Positions 51,891 to 63,708 of a DNA stretch of 64,000 nucleotides are shown here, piece by piece (within the stretch, counting starts at the first letter, position 1; each line of letters opens with the position of its first letter). The position numbers and the translations under genes are program-made. The stretch comes from Azolla caroliniana. Its lineage: Eukaryota > Polypodiophyta. The stretch spans positions 12,028,001-12,092,000 of the forward strand of contig JBHGNT010000012.1 in assembly GCA_043228905.1 (NCBI GenBank), in the 5' to 3' direction. Below the pieces are notes generated by a model. The model did no database searches. It had not been told where the DNA came from and worked only from the letters and a program-made list of their open reading frames with translations.

Positions 51891-53137
51891 TCGGGTTCAT
51901 GCGGTAGCGACGCTGCTGGACCGGTTTTGCGTTGGTTGCTAAATTAATCTTATGTTGATAGAACTTCGGATCTAACCCCTTCACGTCCTCGTGAGCCAAG
52001 GCGAACACATCTTTATATATCTTGAGTAGTTCGATCATCGCGTCTCTCTGGTCTGGCCTTAATTCTTTTGCGATGGAGAGGAAATGGGGTTTTGACGCGG
52101 TACCCACGTTTACTTCTTCCAGGGCTGAGGCGGTAACTCGTTGTGAAATTTCCATTTCCCTCTCGAACGCTGCCCACGCTGTGCTTAATTCTAATATTGA
52201 CTCTGGGTTTGGTTCGTAAGCCTCGTCGTGGAGAGTAGTGGCCGTGGCATATTTTGCTGTGGTTGTGATGACGTCGATTTCGAACAGCGCAATAATCCGA
52301 GGGTGCTCGTCTAGGTATGCCTCTAATTCTGTATCATCCACCCTAGCCAACATATTTATATCTTCCATGTATAATGGTGTTATACCCTTGGATTGTGTTG
52401 CCCTTTCCTTCGTTGGTACGCGAACCTTGGTGCGTTTGTGTCGAAAACTGATACACTTGTGTTGCCAACTCTGCTTGATATTCGTTGCACGAAGCCATGG
52501 TCTGCCCAGCAGCACAAGGTACGCCCCTGGAGCGTCTAGGGCGAGGACTACTGCTGAGATGTCGAAGCGATGTCCTCCCAAGATAATTAATGCCTACCTT
52601 GCGTATCAACCCCAATGGTCGTACTGAGCGGGTATCTGCCATACGGAGCCAGAACAGGCAAGCCTCCTATTCTGAAATTCCTAACTGCTCGCATGTTTTC
52701 GTGCTAATTACATTAACGCCCGAGCCGCCATTGATTACGCATCCTGGGATTTCCTGACCGTGTAATATCAACGTAATGGCCGGGTTGTGGTGATCCACTA
52801 CAGACGGTCTGTCGCTAATGTCCATGAAATTCGTAGCGACGCTCACCCCAGGTATGCCCGTCACCCGCTCTTCCACGGTCTGGTGGAAGCATGGGACTAG
52901 TTGCAATAGCTTCTCCATGGTTAACTTTATCTCACAGCCTGCTAGTGCTTGCCAAATGGGGTCCGGGGCTGGTCCTTTGTCCTCCACTAGCTCCATCGTT
53001 TTTGCGGATTCATTCCGCATGCGTTCCGTATTTGTCGCGTTTGCTTTTTTAACCCATGCCTGGGCTGTTCGCCGTATCTCATCTTGTGCGGCCCAATCCG
53101 CTGTTTTTGTTTGCTGACGTGTCAGGACTTGCTGCAC
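51891..53137 (-). pseudogene. C protease and RT leader
   Basis: IPGCVINGGSGVNVISTKTC carries Asn where A1 and A2 have the catalytic Asp (D-G-G-S-G), which would inactivate the enzyme. Then ADTRSVRPLGLIRKV, a frameshift, GGHRFDISAVVLALDAPGAY and the leader ending DPKFYQHKINLATNAKPVQQ. The catalytic change is visible in the codon (AAT). Confidence 0.9.
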
Positions 53138-54441
53138 TTATGCCGTAATCGTATTGACGGCGGGCCCCTTGCCCTTGCGAACTGGGCATTGTGTGGCATA
53201 ATGTTCGGGTTGCTGACAAACAAAACAATGGATGCTAGATTCGCCCTTCTCGGCCCCTTGTGGTGTGTGCCAATCCCTCGGTGCGACTTGCTCCTCACGG
53301 TCCGGCTTCATTTGTTGGAGCGTACGCGGTGGTTGCTGTTGGTGCCAGTCATCGTCCGAGCTTTCGTTATATCGCCGACGGTCCTGATATTGCCGCTGCT
53401 TTCCCTGAGGTTCGTCGAAGCCGCCACGTTTGTTTGTCGGGTGGTAATTCTCATAGTGTCGACCCCCTTTAGTATACCTGGGGGGACCATGATAGTCCTC
53501 ATCCTCTAGCTCGTCTTCCTCGGAATCGTGCTGATTCCAGCGATTCCAATAGTGCCGGTCATCGTGTGGGTTGCGATCCATATACCGTGGTCGGTCTTCC
53601 TACCTCCTTTGTTCATTACGGCGTGGGGGACGCTGTGTGTCCATGCTGCATACTGTGGGCGTGGCTCTGTTCAACATATTGTATTCGCACTGCTCAACTG
53701 TGTGAGCTTCCGAGTGACAGATTGGACAGTGGATTCGCATGTTACACTCCACTGCGGAATGCCCAGAATTCAAGCAAATCGTGCACTGGATTGCTTGACG
53801 AAAATGTCGCTCCTCGTCCTGAGGTAACGCTTGTCGTAATGAGGACATGGAAAACCTTTCTTCTTCGTCGTCCAGCTCGAGCGGTAGCGCTCGTTCGATG
53901 ACCATATCGACCGTTTCCCCTTTCACGCTATTGTTGTTGAGCGTTGCCCGTATGAGTCGGCGTAATGCCGCCAGAAATGTCTCTTGACCCTCTTCCTCCG
54001 CCGTGCCCCGTTCTGCAGATCCATTTGCGAATGCCAAAATGCCGCTCGCCCATCCAATGTTAACCCAAACTCTGTCATTTTGGACTGGTGCGCTATTGCC
54101 TCCAAAAGGTTCTTTGGCATGTGGTTTGCATTCCAGACATTGAGGAACAGGCGAATGTGGGTTGCGGGGTCGGTTTCGCCGTTAAAGCGGGGATAGGCAA
54201 AGGCTAGGCTAGGGGCTATGGCGGCCAGGGAAAGACCACAGTGGTATTGTAGTGAGCGCGCTTCCAGCGTAATGCCGAGGTATGTGGAGAGCGGAAAATC
54301 ACCTTTGTGGTCCTGACAGGTCATGCTTAGGTCACTGAGGCGAGGCTTTTGCCGTGCGTGTTCCTCTACCTGGCATGTGATGGACCTTGTCATTGGCTGG
54401 TCGGGTCGTGTTGGGTCTCTGGGGCGTCTGCAGCCAAACAT
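53138..54441 (-). pseudogene. C gag with three zinc knuckles
   Basis: Probable ATG at 54441 (MFGCRRPRDPTRPDQPMTRS). Capsid-like AYPRFNGETDPATHIRLFLN and KMTEFGLTLDGRAAFWHSQ. A frameshift near 53930-54030 leads to CTICLNSGHSAVEC and CPICHSEAHTVEQC, an Arg/His/Asp/Tyr-rich spacer, then CFVCQQPEHYATQC. Same modular order as A1 and A2. Confidence 0.88.
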
Positions 54442-54476
54442 CCATTCGTCGTTGTTTGTCTGTGAGAAGACACAGA

Positions 54477-54495
54477 TCACCAAGCGTGCCAAAAG
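54477..54495 (-). other. C primer-binding site
   Basis: Minus strand CTTTTGGCACGCTTGGTGA directly follows the 5' LTR. TGGCACGC is the putative primer match; tRNA not identified. Confidence 0.65.
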
Positions 54496-54943
54496 TGTTA
54501 CCGATTAGGAACATGGTCTATGGTCAGTCCTTCAACCTAGACCTCCAAGTGATTGTGTAACAACGAATGGTAGCGTCTGTGCGTAATTCTTAGTGGGATA
54601 CTTCCCGTAACCTAGCAGCATATAAGGGAGACGGCTACAACCGAGCTCCTTAGACAGTGGGCTAGCGCACACACCATTACTTACTCCTACGCTCTTAAGA
54701 ATTACAGACACACATTAGATTAACCGCAGCTACACACAGATATCAGAGAAGAGAGAACTCTATTATGATACGTCTTTTCATTCAAAATTACACGCTCCCT
54801 CTATTAGAGGTTTTCTGTCCTTTATATACGCAGGGTCTTTTTGCCGTTCACGCTTCCCGCATGAACCGTTACATGCGTTACAATATTATACTATTCCGTA
54901 TTCCTGTGCTCTTGTCCGTCGGTTACTATTCCGGCGGACAACA
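54496..54943 (-). repeat. C 5' LTR
   Basis: TGTTACCGATTAGG...GGCGGACAACA, 448 bp, same length as 38141-38588, flanked outside by TTCAC. Confidence 0.95.
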
Positions 54944-55009
54944 TTCACCATGATTAGGGTTTGTCTCTTTGTCGGCAGCAGAGGATCTCAACCCTCGCGC
55001 TTTGATACC
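54944..55009 (-). other. Copia D leader and primer-binding site
   Basis: Minus strand TGGTATCAAAGCGCG (55009-54995) resembles the initiator tRNA-Met site with one change in the first 12 bases. The leader runs to ATGGTGAA, the gag start, where C inserted. Confidence 0.85.
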
Positions 55010-55399
55010 ATGTAAAAGAATACGTGTGGAATCTTAACAAACACAACCGGGTAATAACAGACAAATTACAAGAGACAAGGAAGGTTTAATGGAAAGCTTA
55101 ATCAACACAGCGTACACAGGAGAGACACAGAGAACAGAACACAGAAAACTCTATTCCAAAACAATACTCTAAAACTCTGTACATAGGATGTGCTCAGAGA
55201 GCACTTCTATACAAGTCCATACGGACTGACAAAAGTACTGACTCGTACTTCAATGATCATCAATGAGCCTCTACACTAACTCCCAAAATATATTCCTCCG
55301 TAGAATATGTATCCAATGGCATCCCGGTTTACGCACCGCTACTACCTCTCGTTGCGCACCCAGTTTACGCACCCAATCTATGCACTAGTTTACGCACCA
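55010..55399 (-). repeat. Copia D 5' LTR
   Basis: On the plus strand it starts TGTAAAAGAATACG beside the primer site and ends near GTTTACGCACCA, where copia E coding begins. Three or four GTTTACGCACC motifs cluster at its right end. The partner LTR is absent, so the right edge is uncertain by a few bases. Confidence 0.7.
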
Positions 55400-55649
55400 A
55401 TGTTGAGCTTGTATCTCAATAGCCAGTTTTGATGACCCTCGCTGCTCCAGCCTTTCTAGAGTCGAGAACCACTCCATGTGATTCTTCATGTGGTTTGATG
55501 CGCCTGAATCCACATACCACACCTCGTTCGACTTTGAGGTGTTCACCGCCAATGAGTTGGATTTGTGCTTCATCACGAAGGTTGGGCTTGATCCGTTTCT
55601 GGCTCCTCGTGAGCCCTGGCGTAGTGCGATCTTTGACGCCTATTTGCAT
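55400..55649 (-). pseudogene. Copia E gag end and protease fragment
   Basis: Minus strand reads MKHKSNSLAVNTSKSNEVWY, VDSGASNHMKNHMEWFSTLE and RVIKTGY in a shifted frame. This is the copia protease with intact D-S-G-A. It is bounded left by the D LTR and right by the A2 LTR, so both inserted into or next to E. Confidence 0.88.
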
Positions 55650-56111
55650 TGTTACCGGCTGGCAAGAAGGCTTAAGGAGGTCCAAATCAGAGTGTGAAAA
55701 GGAATAGTTTATTCGGGAACTGTTGTAATTAGTAATCTTAATATAGATATTAATATATGAGAAGATGTAGACGGACGGACCGGAATCGGTATGCCAATCT
55801 GGATCCGGACCGATCCCATAAAGGTGCCGGTTGGCACCGTTTTGTATTTCGCACCGGAGACCTATATAAAGGCCCGGTTATAATGTAATTAGAAGCGGAT
55901 AATTAATAGAGCTTATTGTCTTAATCTTCTAGTTTGATTACCGTTCTGTATTCATTGTTATATCTTACGCGTGTTAATTACGAATCACTAAGTAACCAAT
56001 TAAGGTCTAATTAAGCGTTGTGTCGTAAGTCATTCTGCTGTACCACCCCTTTGGTGAAGTGTCTTAAGTGGACACCCTGTGTTAGGCTGTTGTCCGGCCC
56101 TAGGATTAACA
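55650..56111 (+). repeat. A2 5' LTR
   Basis: TGTTACCGGCTGGC...GATTAACA, 462 bp, with CCTATATAAAGGCCCGG (TATA) at 55861. Long blocks match A1's LTR (TATATCTTACGCGTGTTA; CCTTTGGTGAAGTGTC). Confidence 0.92.
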
Positions 56112-56134
56112 CAGTTTTTGGCGACCACGATTCC
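56112..56134 (+). other. A2 primer-binding site
   Basis: CAGTTTTTGGCGACCACGAT follows the LTR; TGGCGACC is the probable primer match. Different from the C and B sites. Confidence 0.7.
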
Positions 56135-56167
56135 TGCACAATCGCAGTGAACAACGACAGGAATGGA

Positions 56168-58170
56168 TGACTAGGCCAACAGACGACCCGGTTACGGAGA
56201 GAGCACGAAGACTTGCTGAACGGAGAAGGCGGCGAGAGGCTTTCCAACAAGCAGCGGAAGAAATCCGAATGGATCGATCATTTTCAAAGTGATCCGGAAA
56301 GTGGCGGAGGAGTCGCTCCGTCTACAACAAAACGCCTTCCCGGACGAAGGAAGCAGCTTAAGCAGCCTCCGGGAAGCGGAAACCCTTCTCTAGGCCTTGG
56401 CCGGAAGAGACGGCAAATCCGAAGAATTTTCAGCGCTGGAATTGGATTCAGAAGGGGGTTACAGCGCACACACGAATTATCACAGCAGTAACGACACCCT
56501 AGGAAGACCGGAGGACGAGGAGTCAGATACATTACCGACACCGAAACCAGAGTTGGCAGACTGGGAACCTCCGGCACTAGACGTGGAGCAACCTACGGAG
56601 ACGGAAAAAGACCAGCAAAGACCTCCGACACCGGAAGTTGAGCTGGCAACACCAAAGGAAGACCGGCAAAGACCTCTGACGCCGACGGAACAACAGGAAA
56701 TACCACGAACACCACCAGCCCAGGTACCGACACCGGACGATGACATGTCGTTCCAGTACTCCAAGTATATGGATGATCCAGACGCGGAGGCCCATGTTCA
56801 CGCGTTTCAACAAACATGGGAGGCGAACCATGTGTCACAACGGTTAACTGCGGCAGAAGAGGAACGATCTAAGATAGCCGAATTCGGCGTGACATTGGAA
56901 GGACCAGCCGCCAGATGGCACCGGACGCAGGATCGCAGCACCATCACCACCTTTGCGGACCTGAAAGACAAATTCTTGCACTTCTTCTAGAAGGAGGTGG
57001 ACCAACGAGAAATGGTGGGCTTATTTTATACCATCCAGCAGGACCCCGGGGAGAGCATCCCGCTGTTTGTCATCCGGTTTCAACAGATGCACAGTCAGCT
57101 TACCCGCGCACCTCCGGAGGAAGAAACGTGGGCTATATTTTTAGCCACGCTCCGGGAACCTCTTTGAACGGTATGCACGGTCATCGACTTTCGCACAAGC
57201 ACTGTCGACCAGGTCATCAACCGGGTTAGAGAAATGGAGAAAAAGAGCTCTTGGCTAACAATGGGAGCCCTCCAACGAGCATTACCAACCGCTGAGGATC
57301 TCCGTTTCCGGCAAGCAATCCAATGTACGACCTGCTTGAATTCTAGACACTCGTCACTGGAGTGCACCATGCGGACACACTGCTTACTCTGCCAATCTAC
57401 GAGCCACACGATGGACCCGTGTGAATATAACTTATTGAATCAGCAAGCACCACCAGTCCGGCAAATCGAGCCATGTAGCAGCCGAGACGAAGAAGATGAA
57501 CGTTGGCGGCGAGAGGAGCGATATCGACCGGCACAGGATGTCCGGTACGACAATCGGCGAGACAACTATGACCGGTACAAGAGATATGACAAGTACCGAG
57601 ATTACAATGGACGGTACGAGCATCACAACCAGGATCACTCCCCCAGTTATCACCAACGACGGGAAGATTCCGGGAGGTATGACGACCAACCCCGGCAAGG
57701 GTACCTCAACAAAAAGAACTTTAATAAAAAACGGCATTTCAAAAACGGGAGCCACCCACGTGAACCGGAAAAAGGCGCCTCAAGCAGCCAACTAGACCAG
57801 AGCCCCGCGGTTACCACAGGCCCTCCACCATGTACAGGAAACAATGCCGAATCCAGCAATACCCGGAAAGCATATTGCTATTATTGCCGGCAAGAAGGAC
57901 ATTACAGTAATCAATGTCCGGCAAAGAGCTATGATAAGCGACCGACAGTAAACATGGTAATCGCCGAAGTCACAGACCTACAGCAGGTCACCACAAGGTC
58001 GAAGGGCAAGACGACGGAATGGGAGACACAAGAGGCCATTCGGAAACAGGCAACGGAATGCGTGAAAAAGGCAAATGAGCGAAAGGTAGCAGAACTTGCG
58101 CAGCAAAAGGAGAACATTGAAGAGCTCGCCGGCGGCTGTCAGTCTGAAAACGCGACATGGCAGGTATTGT
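56168..58170 (+). pseudogene. A2 gag with three zinc knuckles
   Basis: ATG at 56168 opens MTRPTDDPVTERARRLAERR, a basic helix; a TGA follows. A Pro/Glu/Thr-rich region (56530-56740), capsid-like DPDAEAHVHAFQQTWEANHV and ESIPLFVIRFQQMHSQLTR come next. Knuckles: CTTCLNSRHSSLEC, CLLCQSTSHTMDPC, and after an RD/RY-rich spacer CYYCRQEGHYSNQC. TAG at 56988 and TGA at 57165 are among the stops. Confidence 0.9.
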
Positions 58171-59110
58171 AGGAATGCCAGATCACGCTGCCGTTAGGAC
58201 GACTCTTGCAGCTAGTACCAAGATTCATAGAAGGACTCAAGTCCGGCATGACGACCGGCGGAACACCACCGGCTCCGGCATTCTTCTCAAATCCGGAGGA
58301 GGGATTGGCGGTGGTGGACACCAACAGTCCGTCAATTACTGCCATTGTGAAAGGGAAAGAACTCCCCGGCACGATAATAGACGGAGGCTCCGGCGTTAAT
58401 GTAATAAGCCTCCGGACTTGCGATGCTCTTGGAATCCAAGAGTGGGAGCCATGTCAGTTCTGGCTCCGAATGGCGGACACAAGCTCGGTGCGACCGACAG
58501 GATTAATACGGGACTTAGAAGTAACCATCGGGGGCCATACATTCCGAATATCAGCCGTAGTTCTCCAGTTGCAGGCTCAAGGAGCGTACCCATTATTGTT
58601 GGGATGCCCTTGGTTAAAGACGGCACACATCAAGCAGAACTGGAGGAGGAATATGATTAAGTTCCGGCGGGGAAAAGCGAAGGTATGGGTACCAACACAA
58701 CCAAGGAAGGGCACCGGCAAGGATTTGACACCGTTATATGCGGAGTGCGTCAATATGCTGGAAGGATTAGCAGACGAAGAAGAAGATCGGTACTTGCAGG
58801 AGAACCCGAAGATTGTACCCCTATTCGAAATTGACGTTGCCGAAGCGGTATCACCTTGCTTACTGCAACCGGACGGAACCGAAGCGGAACCGGATAAAGA
58901 AGCAATCCGGGAGTTACGGCAAGCGCAGGAGGCGTTGGAAAGAGAAATGGCCGTATCACAGCACGTAAAAGCGGCTCAATTAGAAGAGGTAAATCTAGGA
59001 ACGACGGAGGAGGCAAAACCGATGCACGTCGCCAAAGAAATGAATGCAGAGAACAAAACGGCAATAATCACACTCCTCAATGAGTTTAGCGACGTTTTTG
59101 CCTGGTCGTA
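58171..59110 (+). pseudogene. A2 protease and RT leader
   Basis: KELPGTIIDGGSGVNVISLR (intact catalytic Asp), RMADTSSVRPTGLIRDLEVT, GGHTFRISAVVLQLQAQGAY, then the acidic leader FEIDVAEAVSPCLLQPDGTE. Open for 301 codons; a TAA at 59109 separates it from RT in the same frame. Confidence 0.9.
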
Positions 59111-59117
59111 AGAGGAT

Positions 59118-60341
59118 ATGAGAGGGCTAGATCCTCAGTTGTATCAGCACCAGATACATCTAAGCAAAGACGCCAAGCTGGTAGCACAGCGTCGGTACCG
59201 GATGAACCCAAACTACGCCGCCAAAGTTAAGGAGGAAATCGACAAATTGCTGAGGGTTGGCTTCATCCGTCCCATAAAGAAAGCTACCTGGCTCAACCCG
59301 ATCGTAGTCGTACTGAAGAAGAACGGCAAAATTAGAGTTTGTGTCGACTACCGGAAGCTCAATGCGGCAACGGTAACGGATGCATTTCCACTTCCGTTTA
59401 CGGATGGAGTTTTGGATGCCGTCGCCGGTCATGAAGTCTACAGTTTCTTAGACGGATTCAGCGGGTATAATCAGATCTGGATGCACCCTGATTATCAAGA
59501 GAAAACGGCTTTCGTCACCGAATGGGGAGTGTTTGTTGATGTGGTGATGATGTTCGAACTGAAAACGGCGTCGGCAACATTCTAACGGATCATCATGGAG
59601 ATCTTTGGCGAATACATACTGGCTTTTATGCAGGTATTCCTTCACGACTTCGCCGTCTATAGCCGAGAAGAAGATCATTTGCAGCACCTCAGACTATATC
59701 TAGAGAAGTGTAGGGCGTACCGGCTAAGCCTAAATCTGGCGAAGTGTGTATTTGGAGTGTCCAGTGGAACGCTCCTGGGGCATATTGTGAGCAAGGAAGG
59801 CATTGCCGTAGATCCGGACAAAGTGAAAGCAATCTTGGAAGCACCGGCACCGGCAACGGCAAAGGCATTGAGCCGTTTCTTAGGACCAATCTGCTGGCAT
59901 AGCCGTATGCTCCGATATTTGGCGGACCTGGCTACACCTCTACATGCGGCAGTACATCGAACACCATTCCAATGGACCGACATCGAAGACAAAGCGTACT
60001 GGGCACTAAAGGTGTTATTGTCACAAGCACCGGTAGTGCAACCTCTGGATTGGAGTAAAGAGTTTCATGTGTTCGTGGACGCCTCCGACATCGCAATCGG
60101 CAGCGCGCTCATGCAGCTTACGGAGCCAAGGTGGTACCGGCCAGTGTACTATGCCAACCGGAAGCTATCCCAAGCAGAACGAAATTATTCTACCACGGAG
60201 AGGGAAGCTTTAGGAATGATCTATAGTGTAACAAAATTCAGGCATTATTTATTGGGAAGAAAGTTCTCCTTCCATGTAGATCATTCGACACTCCTCTACC
60301 TAGTATCCAAAGCGTCACTTACCGGTAAGTTGGCCCGGTAG
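59118..60341 (+). pseudogene. A2 reverse transcriptase and RNase H
   Basis: Close to A1: VCVDYRKLNAATVTDAFPLP, VYSFLDGFSGYNQIWMHPDY, then a TAA at 59583 where Q is expected (ATFQR). The catalytic box is VFLHDFAVYS, the first Asp of the DD pair replaced by His, so catalysis would be lost. RNase H EFHVFVDASDIAIGSALMQ. TAG at 60339. Confidence 0.92.
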
Positions 60342-60977
60342 ACTTTGCTATTGCAAGAGTTTGAATTCGAGATATTCCACCGACCCGGCATACAACATGC
60401 GGTAGCAGATTATCTAAGCTTGTTAGATTCTGGGGAGAGGTGACGGAGTAGTGGACGAGTTTCCGGATGCGGAGCTTTTTCGAGTCACCACGGAAACAGC
60501 AACAGATGAAACGGTGGCACAAGAAGATAAGTGGCTAACTAATATGCACCAGTTTTTGAGTACCGGATTACCTCCGGAGGAGAAGAACCAGGATGAAAGA
60601 AAACGCCTGGCGGTACAAAGCCGGCATTTCTGTTTATTACAGGACACGCTATACCACAAAGGTGCGGACGGTATATGGCGACGAGCGGTGCGCAGCGACG
60701 AGAAGAAGGTAATACTACGGGAAGCACACTGCGGAGTCGCCAGAGGCCATTATGCCGGAGATGCGACAACAAGGAAAGTATGGCAATGTGGCCTATGGTG
60801 GCCGACGACATTCAAAGATGCAGTCCGGTACGCGAAAGAGTGTGATCTATGCCAGCCAATGGGCCAGCCAACGGAGCAAGCTCGGATGCCACACCAACCG
60901 GTCCTACCACTAGAACCATTCCAGAAATGGGGGCTGGATTTTGTCGGGCCATTTAAACCACCGGCAATGAGAACCGT
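60342..60977 (+). pseudogene. A2 integrase N-terminal half, cut by B3
   Basis: RNase H end (RPGIQHAVADYLS), a frameshift near 60430, then ETVAQEDKWLTNMHQFLSTG, zinc module HCGVARGHYAGDA ... CDLCQPMGQP and [15 protein letters not shown]. The A1 counterpart continues with GNRYVIVATDY; here B3 LTR follows. Confidence 0.92.
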
Positions 60978-61681
60978 CTTCGTAGTGTATTCCACACACT
61001 ACGTGAAAACCATAAAATAATATATCCGAATTTAGATACATATAAATAAATAAATAATATGTCAAAATATTTATCACATGCATAGGGCAAGATTCAAACC
61101 CTGCACCTCCACGTAGATAAACTTCAACTTTACCATTGAAATAACTTATCTTTAGTGTTATACATATAGATTTAATACGTATAAGACCTTTATTTACACA
61201 TACCTTTATTAAAAGGTAAAAATCATGTATTCTTTAGGGTGTGAATATTTTATTTACACGTGACATTAAAAGTGACTCATGCACATCTAGCGTGCATGAG
61301 CCCTATACTTAGGAAATGACAAAGCATCACATGCACATTTAGTGTGCATGGACACTTTTTGTGAAAAAGCATGAAGCCATGCTTAGCCTCTTCCATCTTT
61401 ATATAAGGAGGAGAGAAATATGTATAAGGTTGTTGATTAATATACAAGGATTGATCAATCTAATATATTCGTGGGATTCACGAATTTTGCCATCTAAATT
61501 ACTCTTATAATCTAAATATTGTTTTTAATACACTAAACTCGTGGGATTCACGAGATTGCTATCTTACTTCTCTTTCCACTGTTCATAACTAGCCTTAAGT
61601 TGTATTCCTCTTCCTCCTAGTAAAAAACCTCGGTGGTACCCACCCGACTCACGCAACGATTCGGAGCCGAAAGGCACGACA
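60978..61681 (+). repeat. B3 5' LTR
   Basis: Reverse complement of the B2 LTRs, 704 bp. Its first bases read CTTCGTAG instead of TGTCGTAG, so the 5' terminus is mutated. TATATAAGGAGG promoter box at about 61399. Confidence 0.93.
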
Positions 61682-61720
61682 TAGTTGGTGAACCCGACGT
61701 GAAGACCGGGTGGCAAGGAG
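61682..61720 (+). other. B3 primer-binding site and leader
   Basis: TAGTTGGTGAACCCGACGTG, then GGGTGGCAAGGAG before the gag ATG at 61721. Same as B2. Confidence 0.8.
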
Positions 61721-63708
61721 ATGGAAAATCAACCGGAGGCTAGCAACATGATGATGATGTTCGAGCACATGCTACAAGAACAACGCGCGATGTCGGAGAT
61801 AGCGGCATCAGTGGAGCGGCTCGTGCAACGAAACGGGCAATTCAACGGGAAAGACGTGTCGCGGTATCTTCGGGACTAGAAGGCGGAGATGCTACGGTGC
61901 GGAATATCGGAAGGACTGCAAGTGACGTCCTTCAACCGGGTGGCGACCGACGGGCTTCAAGGAAGCATCCATGGGCTACGACAGCAAAATCCGACATGGG
62001 AGGCGTTTGAAGAAGAGCTAAAGAGGATTCCTCCAAGGCGACGCGAAGGGGATTCGAAGATTGGGTGGAGACGCTGGACAAGGGATTGAAGGTCGTTGAT
62101 GTGTTTTCGGCATTCGAAAGCCGGTTCGGGAGGTTGTCCGCGAGAGATCAAGCTATCCTCGTACCAAACAAGGTGATCATGTTCTTGCGAGCCGTGGACG
62201 TCTGGGACCGGAAAGATCTCGGAGTGCTCTTGGAGGACATGACCACGGAGAGTGGCCTCACCGAAACATGGGAAAGCGTGCGGGATATCGTCGCGCGATA
62301 CACGAAGAGGGGGCAATGGCTTGCCAACGAGGAAAAGAGGGTTTTGGAACCGATTCCGAAACCGAGAACCGGATTGGAAGACCATCAACGGAGGGCTCGG
62401 GAGACTACAACCGAGAAGGGGATTGATGCATCTACGGTGGAGCAACTATTGAAGGAGATGGAGAATCTAAAGATCGCGATGGTGAAGAAGTCGGATGACC
62501 GCCCCACAAGCTCCAAGTATACGGACCGACGGTGCATATGGTGCGATAGCACCAAACACAATCGGAGGGATTGCGACGAGCATAAGGAGGCGCTACGGCG
62601 GGATCTCATCTACTACGAGGGAAACCGGATTCATTCGATGGAGTCTCGGAATCCACTCCGACCGAAGTTCCGGAAAGGCGGCATGAAGAAGGTGCTCGAG
62701 GTGGAATTGGCGGCAAGAAGCAACTATGCGACAACCGCGGGAATATGTGTCGGGGAGTCATCGAGAGCAAAGACGTCTTTTTGGCCGGAAGTTCTAGAAA
62801 ACACCTAGAAAACCGACTCCAACGAGATCCAAAGCACCGCAGAAGGCATCCGGGAAGCTACGGGATGGGAGTGCCCTGTCGACAAGAATAGCGTATACGC
62901 CCTGTGTTAATTGCATAAGGTGTATGTGGACGAGAAACGACAACGCACGGAGGATGCGGGCGGGCCATCGAAGATACCGGAAAGCTGGAACTCCGGAGGT
63001 AAGGGAAAAGAAAAGGCAACTCCGGCATTCAAGCTCGCCTCGTACATAGAACAACAAACCGACTTGAAAAGAGTGTTCGATTGCTCGCTTCGGGAGCTAC
63101 TCGGAATAGCAAAGAAGGAGTTCCACGATCTTCTCGTGGATCTCGTGAAGCGAAAAAGACAAAGTACGGAGGAAAATGCTCCAAGGGCGAATGCGAACAC
63201 CGTTTTAATGAACGACGCCGAAATTCCGAACTCCCACTATACAAGGCCACATTGGGCACGCGCGACTACGGAGACTCCGGTCCGAATCGGCAACATCAAA
63301 GAACCCGTGCTAGCATTGATTGATCACGGATCGGAGATCAACTTGATGTCCAAGGAGTTCTACCGGAAGGGGAAGTGGCCTATTAACACCAACCATGGAT
63401 GGAAGATTCGGGTGGCCACCAAAGCAACGGAAGATCTATTTGCGGCTTGTCCGGATGTGACGGTGAAGATCCGGGATGTCGAGATCGACCAAAATTTCTT
63501 CGTGCAAGATGAGGTTTCACATTCCGTCATCCTTGGCCAACCCTTTATCACGGCATCACGGATGGAGACAAAGGTGCTCGATAGCGGTGCGGCTTTTGCG
63601 CGAATTCGGAGCCAAAACGGTGGGAAATCTGTCCAATTCCTAATGGTGCCGGCAAATCACGAAAGGAAAAAGAGGGAACTCTTGCCCCAAGTGAGAATGG
63701 ATTTTTAA
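61721..63708 (+). pseudogene. B3 gag-protease
   Basis: Aligns with the intact B2 frame from MENQPEASNM. Damage: TAC to TAG at 61877; 16 bases lost near 62028 between two AGG triplets, shifting the frame; TAG at 62806; CAA to TAA at 62908; a deletion after RVF (near 63077) removing about 13 residues. The zinc knuckle CIWCDSTKHNRRDC and protease LALIDHGSEINLMSKEFY remain. Ends at TTTTTAA (63708). Confidence 0.93.

Larger units (their letters stand above)
38141..54943 (-). mobile_element. Gypsy element C (Athila/Tat-like) with ORF3, hosting A1 and S1
   Basis: Equal 448-bp LTRs at 38141-38588 and 54496-54943 are flanked by TTCAC on both sides (38136-38140, 54944-54948). On the minus strand: primer site, gag with three zinc knuckles, protease, RT, RNase H, integrase, then ORF3 in pieces separated by S1 and A1. 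LTRs differ at about two dozen positions, so C is clearly older than B2. Its own length without guests is about 7.5 kb. Confidence 0.95.
55650..60977 (+). mobile_element. Gypsy element A2, 3' part beyond B3
   Basis: 5' LTR, primer site, gag, protease, RT, RNase H and the first half of integrase in one main frame with several stops. At 60977, after [16 protein letters not shown]3 begins. The rest, including an expected ORF3, should lie past the window. Confidence 0.93.
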
